A DNA stretch of 58,127 nt. It comes from Candidatus Baltobacteraceae bacterium. Lineage in GTDB: Bacteria > Vulcanimicrobiota > Vulcanimicrobiia > Vulcanimicrobiales > Vulcanimicrobiaceae. Below, in pieces: positions 16,207-25,152 of this stretch (positions within the stretch are counted from its first letter, which is position 1; each line of letters begins with the position of its first letter). The notes under the pieces are model-generated. The model searched no databases. It saw only the letters and a program-made list of their open reading frames with translations, and was not told where the DNA came from. A program made the translations under genes and the position numbers. The stretch lies in the NCBI GenBank assembly GCA_035502855.1, contig DATJTX010000032.1, positions 1 to 58,127 on the forward strand, in the 5' to 3' direction.

Positions 16207-16644
16207 ATGCCGACATTGACGATCTACGCTGCGCTCGCAGCCTTCGCCGCGGCCCTGGCCGCGCTCATCATCTATCATCTGGCCGTCGTCGCGCCGGCGC
16301 TGCGCCGCGCCCATGCGCTGGCGGATACCGAAGGGACCCTGGGAGCCGAACAGGCGACCCTCAAAAGGGTCGTCCAGCAGGTAAGCGAACTCGAAGGCCT
16401 GGCTCGTACGGACCTCTCGCGGGTCGGGTTCGTCCGCTACGACGCCTTTGAGGATACCGGTTCGGAACTCTCCTACGCGCTGGCTCTGCTCAATCGTGAG
16501 GGAGACGGCGTCGTGATCTCGAGTATCTATTCGCGTACCGACACACGCACGTACGGCAAAGCCGTTCACGGATACAAACCGGCAGTCAACGCTTCGGAAG
16601 AAGAACTTCGTGCGATCGAACGGGCGCGATCAGCGCAGGCATGA
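16207..16644 (+). CDS. DUF4446-family membrane protein
   Basis: The 145-aa protein has one N-terminal membrane segment (MPTLTIYAALAAFAAALAAL), a coiled-coil-like stretch (about 37-65) and then the conserved DUF4446 core VGFVRYDAFEDTGSELSYAL and IYSRTDTRTYGKAV. The function of this family is unknown. The start at 16207 gives the usual length; a Met 13 codons upstream is possible but weaker. It overlaps the M23 peptidase gene by 4 bases, so the two are co-translated. Confidence 0.85.
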   Translation: MPTLTIYAALAAFAAALAALIIYHLAVVAPALRRAHALADTEGTLGAEQATLKRVVQQVSELEGLARTDLSRVGFVRYDAFEDTGSELSYALALLNREGDGVVISSIYSRTDTRTYGKAVHGYKPAVNASEEELRAIERARSAQA

Positions 16645-17552
16645 TAACCGATCGATATTATGTGAAAATCGTCCCCGAACGGGGCGAGACGGTTCATCGC
16701 TTTCAAATACGGCGCCGGCATGTCGCCGCGGTGTTGAGCGCGCTTGCGCTCGTGATCCTCGGATCAATCGGTTTCGCGTTTGCCGAGGTCGTGCACGCGC
16801 GCATGCAGGTTGCGCACTTGGCCGCGCAGGCCGCGGCGCAGCAGGCAACGCTCCGGCAGATCGACCGGCAGACCGAGACGTTGTGCAAAGCGCTGCAGCA
16901 CGTGCAGCGGCAAAATACCGAGATCCGTCAGCTGATCGGCGCGCCGCCGTCTGCGCCGGTGCGCAGAAAAACGTCCTGGGTGAGAGGAGCCACGCTGCAG
17001 GCGGCGGCGGCGCGCATGCGTATCCTGAGCGCCGAGAGCGACGCGCTCGCCCACGAGTCCGACGCGGACCGGACGCTGGCGATGCGCGTGCTCAACATCC
17101 GCCACATCCGCGATCTGGCGCGGGCGCAGATGATCGCGGCGATTCCGTCGATCAATCCCGTCGGTGACGCACCGATCATCGGTTGCTATTGCTATCGCAC
17201 CTATCCCGACGTCGAGTTCCATCCCGGCGTGGATTTAGGCGCGGATTACGGCACGACGGTTCACGCGGCGGCGGCCGGCGTCGTGGTCGCCAACGGCTAC
17301 GACGGCGGATACGGCATCAAGATCGACATCGATCACGGCAACGGGTACCACACCTGGTACGCACACCTCTCGCGCGTCCTCGTTTCCGTCGGGACGCACG
17401 TGTATAAGGGCGAAGCGATCGGCCTGGTCGGCGCGACGGGCTTTGCAACCGGACCACACCTGCACTACCAGATCATGTACGATGGCTCGCCGGTCAATCC
17501 GACGCCGTATCTCCACGGCGTACCGGCAAATGTCTTAGCCAAGCTACCGTAG
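16641..17552 (+). CDS. Membrane-anchored M23-family peptidoglycan peptidase-like protein
   Basis: The 303-aa protein has one membrane segment (about 30-50), a periplasmic coiled coil (about 55-100) and a C-terminal LytM/M23 domain. Zinc ligands are visible in HPGVDLG near 194 and HLHYQI near 273. Intact ligands suggest an active endopeptidase; the coiled coil recalls cell-division regulators such as EnvC and M23 proteins of that type. It lies between the DUF4446 gene (4-base overlap) and a YggT gene, a setting that suggests envelope or division work. Confidence 0.9.
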   Translation: MITDRYYVKIVPERGETVHRFQIRRRHVAAVLSALALVILGSIGFAFAEVVHARMQVAHLAAQAAAQQATLRQIDRQTETLCKALQHVQRQNTEIRQLIGAPPSAPVRRKTSWVRGATLQAAAARMRILSAESDALAHESDADRTLAMRVLNIRHIRDLARAQMIAAIPSINPVGDAPIIGCYCYRTYPDVEFHPGVDLGADYGTTVHAAAAGVVVANGYDGGYGIKIDIDHGNGYHTWYAHLSRVLVSVGTHVYKGEAIGLVGATGFATGPHLHYQIMYDGSPVNPTPYLHGVPANVLAKLP

Positions 17553-17565
17553 AAGCTGGAACATC

Positions 17566-17841
17566 GTGTTCATGTGCCAACTCGATCAACTGATCGTCTG
17601 GGTCTTTCGCGCCTACTCGGTGCTGCTCTTCGTCTATGCCATCTTGTCGTGGATCCCGGATCTGCGCGGACCATGGGTGCGCTACCTTGCCGCGGTGGTC
17701 GAGCCGGTGCTTGCGCCGATTCGTCGAATCATACCGCCGCTCGGCGGTCTCGACATGGCGTTTCTCGTGCTGATCGTCCTGATCAACTTTGTGATCGTGC
17801 CGATTCTCCAGCGAGCGGTGTACAGCGCTTGCTACTTCTAG
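17566..17841 (+). CDS. YggT-family membrane protein
   Basis: The 91-aa protein has two membrane segments, about 8-27 and 60-82, with the family's intervening block [10 protein letters not shown] and [20 protein letters not shown]. YggT proteins are found near division genes and are linked to envelope integrity. The start is GTG 17566, or ATG two codons later. LepA begins one base after the stop. Confidence 0.9.
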   Translation: MFMCQLDQLIVWVFRAYSVLLFVYAILSWIPDLRGPWVRYLAAVVEPVLAPIRRIIPPLGGLDMAFLVLIVLINFVIVPILQRAVYSACYF

Positions 17842-17842
17842 G

Positions 17843-19672
17843 ATGAGCATCAAAGCCGAAAATCCCCATCGGATCGAAATTGCGGCGAATGTCCGCAATT
17901 TTTGTATCATCGCGCACATCGATCACGGGAAAACGACGCTCTCCGATCGCCTCCTCGAATTGACCCGCACGGTCGCCGCCCGCGACATGGAAGAGCAGGC
18001 GCTCGACGCGATGGATCTGGAGCGCGAGCGCGGGATCACGATTCGCATGCATCCCGTCACGCTGAACTACAAGGCGCGCAACGGCGAGACGTATCAGCTC
18101 AACCTGATCGACACGCCGGGTCATGTGGATTTTTCGTATGAAGTCTCTCGCTCGCTGGCCGCGTGCGAGGGCGCCTTGCTGATCATCGACGCGGCCCAGG
18201 GTATCGAGGCACAGACGCTGGCGAACTATCACCTCGCGCTCGAGCATGACCTCACGATCATTCCGGTGATCAATAAAATCGATCTGCCGGCGGCGGATCC
18301 GGAGCGCGTGATGGGCGAGGTCGAGGAGCTGCTGATCATCGAGCGCAGCGAGTGCATCCTTGCCAGCGCCAAGAACGGCGTCGGCATCGACGAGATCCTC
18401 GAAGCAATCGTCAGCCGTATTCCGCCGCCCAAAGGTCATCGCGATCTTTTGCGTGGTCTCGTGTTCAACGCGCAGTTCGACACCTATCGCGGCGTCGTCT
18501 CGTACGTGCGGGTCGTCGACGGGGAGCTGAAGGCGGGAAGCCGCTTTATGTCGATGGCGCATCAAAAAGTCTACGAGTGTACCGAAGTCGGCGTCTTTAG
18601 CCCGCAGATGGTGCCGACGAAGACGCTCACGCTGGGCAGTGTCGGCTACGTGATCGCGAACATCAAGTCTCTGGGTGACATCGACGTCGGCGACACGCTC
18701 ACCGAGGCGGCCAAACCGGCGCACGTGGCGCTGGCAGGCTATCGCAAAGCCGTGCCGATGGTCTACTGCGGCCTCTATCCGAACGAAGGCGCGGAGTACG
18801 GAGATCTGCGCGACGCGCTCGAAAAAATGAAACTCAACGACGCCGCGCTCTCGTACGAGCCGGAAACGTCGGTAGCCCTCGGGTTCGGTTTCCGTTGTGG
18901 CTTTTTGGGCCTCTTGCACATGGAGATCGTGCAAGAGCGCCTCGAGCGCGACTTTAGCATCGACCTGATCGCGACCTCGCCGTCAGTGGTCTTTCGCGTG
19001 ACCCGGACCGACGGCACGGTAGAAATGATCGACAACCCATCCAAGCTGCCGGTGAGCAACGTGATCGAGACCATCGAGGAACCGTTCGTGAAAGCGACGA
19101 TCATTACGCCGCCGGATTACGTCGGCTCGATCATGGATATCACGATCTCACGGCGCGGCTCGCTGCTCAACATGGAATACCTCCACGACGGGCGGGTGAT
19201 CTTGACCTTCGAGATGCCGCTCATCGAAGTGATCGTGGACTACTTCGATCAGCTCAAATCGCGCACGAAGGGTTACGCCTCGCTCGACTACGAGGTGATC
19301 GGCTATCGCGAAGGCGATTTGGTCAAGCTCGAAATCTTGCTCAACGCCGAACCGGTCGACGCGCTCTCGTTCATCGTCGCGCGGGAGAAGGCAGCCGCCC
19401 GCGGACGTGCGCTCACCGAAAAATTGAAAGAGCTGATCCCGCGGCAGATGTTCGACGTGCCGATCCAGGCCGCGATTGGCGGCAAGATCGTCGCACGCGA
19501 GACGGTGAGCGCCCAGCGAAAGAACGTGCTCGCAAAGTGCTACGGCGGTGACATCACCCGCAAGCGCAAGCTGCTCGAGAAGCAGAAGGCCGGCAAGGAA
19601 CGAATGAAGCGCGTCGGCCGCGTTGAGCTGCCGCAAGAAGCGTTCATGGCCGTCCTCAAGCTCGAGGAGTAA
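17843..19672 (+). CDS. lepA: Elongation factor 4 (back-translocating ribosomal GTPase)
   Basis: The 609-aa GTPase acts on stalled or mis-translocated ribosomes. G motifs are [11 protein letters not shown] near 24-33, [12 protein letters not shown] near 90, and NKIDLPAA near 145. The domain order, ending with the LepA-specific C-terminal domain ([37 protein letters not shown]), is complete. It is the fourth gene of the plus-strand unit DUF4446-M23-YggT-lepA-rdgB-GNAT. Confidence 0.97.
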   Translation: MSIKAENPHRIEIAANVRNFCIIAHIDHGKTTLSDRLLELTRTVAARDMEEQALDAMDLERERGITIRMHPVTLNYKARNGETYQLNLIDTPGHVDFSYEVSRSLAACEGALLIIDAAQGIEAQTLANYHLALEHDLTIIPVINKIDLPAADPERVMGEVEELLIIERSECILASAKNGVGIDEILEAIVSRIPPPKGHRDLLRGLVFNAQFDTYRGVVSYVRVVDGELKAGSRFMSMAHQKVYECTEVGVFSPQMVPTKTLTLGSVGYVIANIKSLGDIDVGDTLTEAAKPAHVALAGYRKAVPMVYCGLYPNEGAEYGDLRDALEKMKLNDAALSYEPETSVALGFGFRCGFLGLLHMEIVQERLERDFSIDLIATSPSVVFRVTRTDGTVEMIDNPSKLPVSNVIETIEEPFVKATIITPPDYVGSIMDITISRRGSLLNMEYLHDGRVILTFEMPLIEVIVDYFDQLKSRTKGYASLDYEVIGYREGDLVKLEILLNAEPVDALSFIVAREKAAARGRALTEKLKELIPRQMFDVPIQAAIGGKIVARETVSAQRKNVLAKCYGGDITRKRKLLEKQKAGKERMKRVGRVELPQEAFMAVLKLEE

Positions 19673-19683
19673 TCACCTCGTTT

Positions 19684-20277
19684 GTGATCACCTACCTTGC
19701 GAGTAAGAACGAAGGAAAGCTCGCGGAGATTCGTACGATGCTGGCCGGCTCACCGCTCGTGCTCGAAACGTTCCCCGATTATCGCGATCCCGAAGAAGGC
19801 CACGAAAGCTACGTCGACAACGCGCTGCTCAAAGCACGCGCGCTGCGTTCGCAATTGCGCGCGGCGGGAATCGCCGATGCGGCGGTGCTGGCCGACGATT
19901 CGGGGATCGAACTCGACGCGCTCGGCGGGGGACCGGGCGTCGACTCGGCGATCTACGCCGGGGCACGGACGAGCTGGCCGGATCGCCTCGCGACGATGAT
20001 GCGCGAGGTTGCCGTGCGTGGGGGCGCGGCGCGCGGCGCGCGGTTCGTCTGCGTGATGGCGCTCATTCTACCGGACGGCCGCGAGGTCGTCGTGCGCGGC
20101 GACGTCCGCGGTGAAATCGCTCCCGAGCTGCGCGGCACGAACGGCTTCGGATACGACCCGCTCTTCTACTATCCGCCGATCGGCAAGACGTTCGGTCAGA
20201 TTCCCGAAGCGGAAAAAAATGAGCTCAGCCACCGCGGACGGGCCGCGCGCGCATTGATCCAGGCGGTCGCGACTTGA
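19684..20277 (+). CDS. rdgB: dITP/XTP pyrophosphatase (HAM1 family)
   Basis: The 197-aa enzyme removes deaminated purine triphosphates such as ITP and XTP from the pool. It shows the family's opening TYLASKNEGKLAEI, the catalytic ADDSGIELDALGGGPGVDS, and GTNGFGYDPLF. The start is GTG 19684, 11 bases after the lepA stop. Its TGA overlaps the TTG start of the GNAT gene. Confidence 0.95.
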   Translation: MITYLASKNEGKLAEIRTMLAGSPLVLETFPDYRDPEEGHESYVDNALLKARALRSQLRAAGIADAAVLADDSGIELDALGGGPGVDSAIYAGARTSWPDRLATMMREVAVRGGAARGARFVCVMALILPDGREVVVRGDVRGEIAPELRGTNGFGYDPLFYYPPIGKTFGQIPEAEKNELSHRGRAARALIQAVAT

Positions 20278-21131
20278 GCGAACCGCAGATCGCCGCTGCC
20301 AAAGAGGCCGACGTCCGCGCGCTCGCTGCGCGGCGCTGGCCTGACGAAAGCAGCCGCCGTCTCTATGTGAGTCTGGCCGAGAACGCGCCGCGCGGAGCAT
20401 TCGTTGCGCGTGACGAGGGTACACCGATCGCGATCGCATTCGCGCACGAACTCGCGAACGAGTGGTTCGTAAGCGAGCTGTACGTCGAGCCGTCGTTTCG
20501 CGGCGCGGGCCTGGGATGGAAACTGTTGCGCTCCGCGACGGATGAATCGGGTGACGTCTCGCTTGCCGGCGTGATCGAGGCGAACGATACGGCGTCGCTT
20601 GCGTTCTTTCTGCGCCGCGGGATGGGATTGCACGTGCCGCTGCTTCGCGTCGCCGGCGAGATTCCAAAGGAAGAGGAGTTGTTGCCGATGGCGGCGGGCG
20701 ACTACCGCTTCGTGACGATGCCGATCGATGCGAGCGCGCATTCGCATGTGATCGGCACGCTCGATCGCGAAACGCGTGGAACCGCGCGGCCGGAGGATCA
20801 CGTCCGGTTCGCGCAGGCCGCAATGGGGACGTTGTTTCTGCTCAACGACGAGCTGGTGGGCTACGCGTACGTGTGGCCGGACGGCCGGATCGGTCCGATG
20901 GTCGCGGCGTCGGCCGCGTATCTCACCCAGTTCTTCGGCTTCGCGCTCGTGTCGCTGCGGCGCACGTATGGTGCGTCGTGGTGCACCGCGCTCGTCCCCG
21001 GAAGCAACGTGCGCGTGATGCGCGCCGCGGTGCGCATCGGGTTGGTTTTGGACGAAGTGCGCATCTTCGCGACCGATCTCCCGCTGATCGATTTCTCGCG
21101 CTACGTCGGATTTCACGCACTCGATTTCTGA
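20274..21131 (+). CDS. GNAT-family N-acetyltransferase-like protein
   Basis: The 285-aa protein has a GNAT domain in its first half: FVSELYVEPSFRGAGLGWKL contains the acetyl-CoA-binding R-x-x-G-x-G-x pattern, followed by IEANDTASLAFFLRRGMG. The second half (about 150-285) looks like a degenerate second GNAT-like domain. The substrate is unknown. The start is TTG at 20274, overlapping the rdgB stop by 4 bases. Confidence 0.8.
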   Translation: MSEPQIAAAKEADVRALAARRWPDESSRRLYVSLAENAPRGAFVARDEGTPIAIAFAHELANEWFVSELYVEPSFRGAGLGWKLLRSATDESGDVSLAGVIEANDTASLAFFLRRGMGLHVPLLRVAGEIPKEEELLPMAAGDYRFVTMPIDASAHSHVIGTLDRETRGTARPEDHVRFAQAAMGTLFLLNDELVGYAYVWPDGRIGPMVAASAAYLTQFFGFALVSLRRTYGASWCTALVPGSNVRVMRAAVRIGLVLDEVRIFATDLPLIDFSRYVGFHALDF

Positions 21132-21189
21132 CGCTTCACGACCGGGAGAGGAGACTGCTTGACCTGGGCTGGTATAAATGGATGGTCGG

Positions 21190-21266
21190 CGGGGCGTAGC
21201 TCAGCTTGGTAGAGCGCTTCGTTTGGGACGAAGAGGCCGCGTGTTCGAATCGCGTCGCCCCGACCA
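21190..21266 (+). tRNA. tRNA-Pro (TGG)
   Basis: The acceptor arms CGGGGCG (21190-21196) and CGCCCCG (21256-21262) pair fully. The anticodon loop is TTTGGGA, giving anticodon TGG, and the T loop is GTTCGAATC. CCA is encoded (21264-21266). A TATAAA at about 21172 is a possible -10 element. Confidence 0.95.
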
Positions 21267-21317
21267 CTTGCGAGAGCGTGGTATCCTAGCCAGGGTACCC
21301 GCCCTCGGCCTTTTTTG

Positions 21318-21391
<74 letters not shown>

Positions 21392-21414
21392 AAGCATCGG
21401 CCCCGGCAAATGCG

Positions 21415-21491
21415 GTGACTGTAGCTCAGTTGGTTAGAGCGCCGGTCTGTGGATCCGGAGGTCGGGGGTTCGACCCCCCTCAGTCACCCCA
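21415..21491 (+). tRNA. tRNA-His (GTG)
   Basis: Acceptor arms GTGACTG and CAGTCAC pair, and the base before the gene (21414) is G opposite C73, the G-1:C73 pair typical of tRNA-His. The anticodon loop CTGTGGA gives GTG. CCA is encoded. Confidence 0.95.
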
Positions 21492-21499
21492 CGTGATCG

Positions 21500-21535
21500 A
21501 AGAGCCCGTCCGAAGTTATTCGCAGGCGGGCTCTT
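21500..21535 (+). terminator. Hairpin after the Pro-Arg-His tRNA cluster
   Basis: AAGAGCCCG and CGGGCTCTT form a perfect 9-base stem around an 18-base loop, starting 8 bases after tRNA-His. There is no long T-run afterwards (TGCCATTC), so it is a likely but weak intrinsic terminator or a processing stem. Confidence 0.55.
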
Positions 21536-21560
21536 GCCATTCGAGAATTCCTTTCATTCA

Positions 21561-24353
21561 ATGACGCGCGAAGCTAGCCGGCGGCCTCGCTTCAGTGACG
21601 CGCTTGGCATCCTTATTACGGTGCTTGCAGCGCTCGTGCTCAGCTTCGTGCTCGTGCAGATTCTCAGCCTCGGCCGCGAAGCCGGGCTCGACCGTGCCAG
21701 CCTGACACGCGAACGCGTCGGCGTTGCCGAAGTCGGCCCCGTTCTCGCCACCATCGACGCACTCGACGCGTACCGCTACGCCTTGATGCTGCGTACCCCG
21801 CAGATCGCACGGGCGCGCGCGCTCGCGCAGGCCCGGATCACGGCGTTGCGCGGAGACTTCACGCGCGGACGCGCGGCGATACTGGGCCTGCGCAACGCCT
21901 GGAAGCCGATCGACCGTGAATGGGCGCGCGCACGCGCGCTCCCGGCCGGTCCGCAAGCACTCCCGAAGATGGGTTGGCTGATGAACTCGATGGGCGGTCT
22001 GCTCGACGAGCTGCAGGACAACTCGGGCCTCAGTTACGATCCGAGCGTCACCGCGCAGAATCTCGCGGACATCTTCATGCAGAGCACGCCGTTCGCGATC
22101 TCCGGGACGCGGCGGCTCCGCGCCGTCGTCGATCTCGCCGCGCAGCAGGGTGGTTTGAGCCTCTCGCAGCGTCTCGACGCGGCGGGCAACCTCATGAATT
22201 TGCGTGAGACCTATGATTTCTCGCGCGATCAAGTGCCGCATATCGCGCAGGCGATGGTTCAACTCGCGCCGCAGGGCCGCGCACAGTGGGAGCGTCTGCC
22301 GGCACTCGCTTCGCAACTCAACGCGGCCGGCAGTTCCTTCGCCAACCTCGTTGTGAACCGGGTGATGCTCACGCCCCGCCCCGCCGTCTCCGCCGGCCTC
22401 TTGCATCGCAGTGCGTACGCTACGATCGGCCTGGCCCGGCGGCTCAATGCGCTCGCGGGGCGCGCGCTCGATGCGAACCTGGTTGCGCGCGGCGCGATCC
22501 AGCGGGAGCGCAATCGCTACGTGTACCTCGCTTTCGTGATCGGCGCGCTCGGTATCGTGGGCATTATGATCGCAATCGTCCAGGTGGTCGCTCGCCGCGG
22601 ACGGCAGCTCTTGCGCGAAGCGCTGCGCGAAGCGGACCGCTTGCAGGCCGAGCTCGCCCGCACCGAGGCCGAGGAAGCACTCCGTCTTACCGAGGCGCAG
22701 TTCCGCGCGGTCTTCGACGGCGCTGCGATCGGAATCGCGGTCGTCGACCGAATGGGAAGCGTGCTCGATTCGAACGACGTCTATCGGTCGATGTTCGGCG
22801 AGACGATCGAGACGGCGATCGAAGGGCACCGTGAGGAATTCGACTCGCTCTGGTCGGACGGTTCGGAAACCTTCGAATTCGAGCAGCACGTGCGCGCGCC
22901 TGACGGCCGAGAAATCTGGGCCGATGCGACGGTTTCGATCGTGACCGACCTCGAAAAGAGCGCGCGCTTTGCGATCGTGATGTTCCGCGACAAGACGGCG
23001 CTCAAACACAGCGAGCGGCGTATCCAGCACAGCCGGACGCACGACGATTTGACCGGTCTGCCGAACCGCGCGCTCTTCGACGAGCATCTGCGCCGGCGGT
23101 TCGAGGAAGCCGGTGCGCTCTTGGACTCGTTCTTTGCGGTGTTGTTCGTCGATCTCGAGCACTTCCGCGAGATCAACGAGTCGCTGGGGCATGGCGCCGG
23201 TGACCTCGTGCTCACGCAGATCGCAGGCCGATTGCGCTCGTCGGTCGATGCGCGTGATGTGGTCGCGCGCCTTGGCGGCGACGAGTTTGCCGTGCTGCTG
23301 CAGTCGCTCGGCGACATTTTGCACGTCGAATCGATCGCGCGACGCATCCTCAACACGCTCTCGAAGACGATCACGGTCGGCTCGCGCTCGGTGTTTTTGG
23401 GAGCCAGCGTCGGGATCGCGATCGGATCTTCGAACTACGAGCGGGCGGAAGACGTGGTGCGCGACGCGGAGACGGCGATGCAGCATGCCAAAGCCGGCGG
23501 CGGCGCGCGCTACGCACTCTTCGATTCGACGATGCACGACCGCGCGCAGAAGCGGCTGCTGCTGATCAGCGACCTGCGTCTGGCGATCGAACGGCACGAG
23601 TTCCGGATGGTCTATCAGCCGATCGTTTCGCTTTCCGACGGGGCGCCGATCGGTTCCGAGGCGCTCATTCGCTGGGATCATCCGACCGAGGGCATCATCG
23701 GTCCGAGCGAATTCATCCCGCTGGCCGAGCAGACGGGCCTGGCGCAGGCGCTCGGGCGGTTCGCCGTGGCGACGGCCTGCGAACAGCTCGCGGTATGGCG
23801 CCGTAACCGGGGCGGGACGCTCGACTTCAACATGAACGTGAACGTCTCGGCGACCGAGCTGAGCGACCCGGATTTCGAACGCACGCTAGTGCAGACGGTC
23901 GAGCATCATGGTCTGCGCCCGGCGGATTTCACGCTCGAGATCACCGAGAGCGTGGTCTTGGACGCGGGGACACGTGCGAACACGACGATCGAGCGCGTAC
24001 GCAATCGCGGGTTCAATATTTGCATCGATGACTTCGGGACGGGCTACTCCTCGCTGCGTTACCTGCAGCAATTCCAAGTCGACTCGATCAAGATCGACCG
24101 TTCGTTCGTCTCGGGCACCGATGGGCAGCTCGCAAGTGAGCCGATCGTCCGCACGCTGATTACGCTGGCGGAAGCGTATAACGTCCGCGTCGTGGCCGAG
24201 GGTGTGGAAACCAGCGAGCAGTGTGAGATGTTGCGCAACGCGGGATGTCGCCTCGCGCAAGGCTTTCTTTTCGCGCACCCGCTCGCACCGGCGGAACTCG
24301 CGGAGCGGTATCCCAGGGTTCTCGGCCGCATCGCGCGCCCCGCCTCGGCGTAA
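21561..24353 (+). CDS. Membrane-bound PAS-GGDEF-EAL cyclic-di-GMP signalling protein
   Basis: The 930-aa protein has two membrane segments (about 14-35 and 318-343) enclosing a periplasmic, mostly helical sensor of about 280 residues, then a coiled-coil linker, one PAS domain (about 375-490), a GGDEF domain with RLGGDEFAVL near 570, and an EAL domain with EALIRWDHP near 700 and DFGTGYSSLRYL. The catalytic signatures are kept. In the GGDEF domain the usual DxDxFKxIND reads DLEHFREINE. It lies between two tRNA clusters and is distinct from the soluble homologue at 5072-7585. The start ATG 21561 is preferred over one 9 codons upstream inside the terminator region. Confidence 0.9.
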   Translation: MTREASRRPRFSDALGILITVLAALVLSFVLVQILSLGREAGLDRASLTRERVGVAEVGPVLATIDALDAYRYALMLRTPQIARARALAQARITALRGDFTRGRAAILGLRNAWKPIDREWARARALPAGPQALPKMGWLMNSMGGLLDELQDNSGLSYDPSVTAQNLADIFMQSTPFAISGTRRLRAVVDLAAQQGGLSLSQRLDAAGNLMNLRETYDFSRDQVPHIAQAMVQLAPQGRAQWERLPALASQLNAAGSSFANLVVNRVMLTPRPAVSAGLLHRSAYATIGLARRLNALAGRALDANLVARGAIQRERNRYVYLAFVIGALGIVGIMIAIVQVVARRGRQLLREALREADRLQAELARTEAEEALRLTEAQFRAVFDGAAIGIAVVDRMGSVLDSNDVYRSMFGETIETAIEGHREEFDSLWSDGSETFEFEQHVRAPDGREIWADATVSIVTDLEKSARFAIVMFRDKTALKHSERRIQHSRTHDDLTGLPNRALFDEHLRRRFEEAGALLDSFFAVLFVDLEHFREINESLGHGAGDLVLTQIAGRLRSSVDARDVVARLGGDEFAVLLQSLGDILHVESIARRILNTLSKTITVGSRSVFLGASVGIAIGSSNYERAEDVVRDAETAMQHAKAGGGARYALFDSTMHDRAQKRLLLISDLRLAIERHEFRMVYQPIVSLSDGAPIGSEALIRWDHPTEGIIGPSEFIPLAEQTGLAQALGRFAVATACEQLAVWRRNRGGTLDFNMNVNVSATELSDPDFERTLVQTVEHHGLRPADFTLEITESVVLDAGTRANTTIERVRNRGFNICIDDFGTGYSSLRYLQQFQVDSIKIDRSFVSGTDGQLASEPIVRTLITLAEAYNVRVVAEGVETSEQCEMLRNAGCRLAQGFLFAHPLAPAELAERYPRVLGRIARPASA

Positions 24354-24357
24354 GGGC

Positions 24358-24386
24358 TTGCCAACCTCCACTGCGAAGGCTACAAT
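24358..24386 (+). promoter_or_regulatory. Sigma-70-type promoter of the tRNA-Lys pair
   Basis: TTGCCA (24358-24363) and TACAAT (24381-24386) are separated by exactly 17 bases. This is the best -35/-10 pair seen in the window. It gives a leader of about 95 bases before tRNA-Lys(TTT), containing short GC-rich hairpins. Confidence 0.75.
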
Positions 24387-24487
24387 ACGTCGAGCCCGAA
24401 CCGAGCGGCCGAGCGGGTTCCCGCAGGATGCGAGAACAGTTTGGAGCACAGGATGTGCGATCGAGCGCGAAGCGCGAGACCAAACAC

Positions 24488-24560
24488 GCGCCTTTAGCTC
24501 AGTCGGTAGAGCAGCGGACTTTTAATCCGTTGGTCCCGGGTTCGAGTCCCGGAGGGCGCA
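24488..24560 (+). tRNA. tRNA-Lys (TTT)
   Basis: Acceptor arms GCGCCTT and AGGGCGC pair with one G-T. The anticodon loop CTTTTAA gives TTT. The T loop is GGTTCGAGTCC. CCA is not encoded. Confidence 0.95.
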
Positions 24561-24566
24561 AAACAC

Positions 24567-24638
<72 letters not shown>

Positions 24639-24645
24639 CGAGCTT

Positions 24646-24675
24646 CAAGACCCGGGCAGCGATGCCCGGGTCTTG
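24646..24675 (+). terminator. Strong hairpin after the tRNA-Lys pair
   Basis: CAAGACCCGGGCA and its exact complement form a 13-base stem with a GCGA tetraloop. The position 7 bases after the second tRNA-Lys fits a terminator, though the following bases (CACGTTCTTCC) are only mildly T-rich. Confidence 0.7.
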
Positions 24676-24739
24676 CACGTTCTTCCCGCGTGGGAACGAA
24701 CGAGGGATTCGGCGCGTTTGGTTCGTCAGGAGGTCAACC

Positions 24740-24832
24740 ATGATGCTTCGCTTGGTGTGCGCGGCGTTGATCGCGCCGTTCGAGATCTGGTACGATCGCA
24801 ACGCAAAGTCTTGTAAGATGCAGGTGTTCTGA
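24740..24832 (+). CDS. 30-aa ORF with a strong ribosome binding site, coupled to the next gene
   Basis: An AGGAGG Shine-Dalgarno at 24728-24733 precedes ATG ATG. The 30-residue product begins MMLRLVCAALIAP, which resembles the start of the next protein (MIYRMICAALIAP), then diverges and ends after EIWYDRNAKSCKMQVF. The TGA stop shares its A with the ATG of the next gene. It is either the relic of a duplicated signal-peptide gene or a leader ORF that delivers ribosomes to the gene behind it. Confidence 0.5.
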   Translation: MMLRLVCAALIAPFEIWYDRNAKSCKMQVF

Positions 24833-25152
24833 TGATCTACCGAATGATATGCGCGGCGCTCATCGCGCCCTTGCTGATCGGCGTCGCAAGTGCGGCCGCA
24901 ACACGCACGGTGCGCGTGCAGAACGAGACGCCGGCGCTGATCGACGTCGGCTGGCTCCAGCCGCCAAGCTCCACCACGCTTTCGAGGTACGGCACATTGC
25001 TCGCGAACACCGCGCAACCGTTCAAGCTCGACGAGGGTGAGGCCAAGGTCGTCGTGAAGTCGAGTGCATGCCACGGGTCCTCCTCCATGCTGGTGCCGCA
25101 GCGGGCCACCACCGTCATCGTCGAGAGTGGGTGCAACCTCCTCGTCAGATGA
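24832..25152 (+). CDS. Secreted hypothetical protein, 106 aa
   Basis: The product has a signal peptide (ICAALIAPLLIGVASAAA) and a mature part of about 83 residues that is beta-rich, with two cysteines (CHGSSSM and SGCNLLVR) that could form a disulphide. I recognise no family. It overlaps the preceding small ORF by one base and the following gene by four bases, so the three are translationally coupled. Confidence 0.65.
   Translation: MIYRMICAALIAPLLIGVASAAATRTVRVQNETPALIDVGWLQPPSSTTLSRYGTLLANTAQPFKLDEGEAKVVVKSSACHGSSSMLVPQRATTVIVESGCNLLVR

Noticed and set aside
21130-21190. TTGACC followed by TATAAA before tRNA-Pro as a promoter
   Set aside because: The spacing is only about 8 bases, too short for a sigma-70 promoter, so only the -10-like hexamer is mentioned.
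21558-23681. 707-codon minus-strand frame
   Set aside because: It is antisense to the GGDEF/EAL gene, whose intact signatures make the plus strand the coding one.
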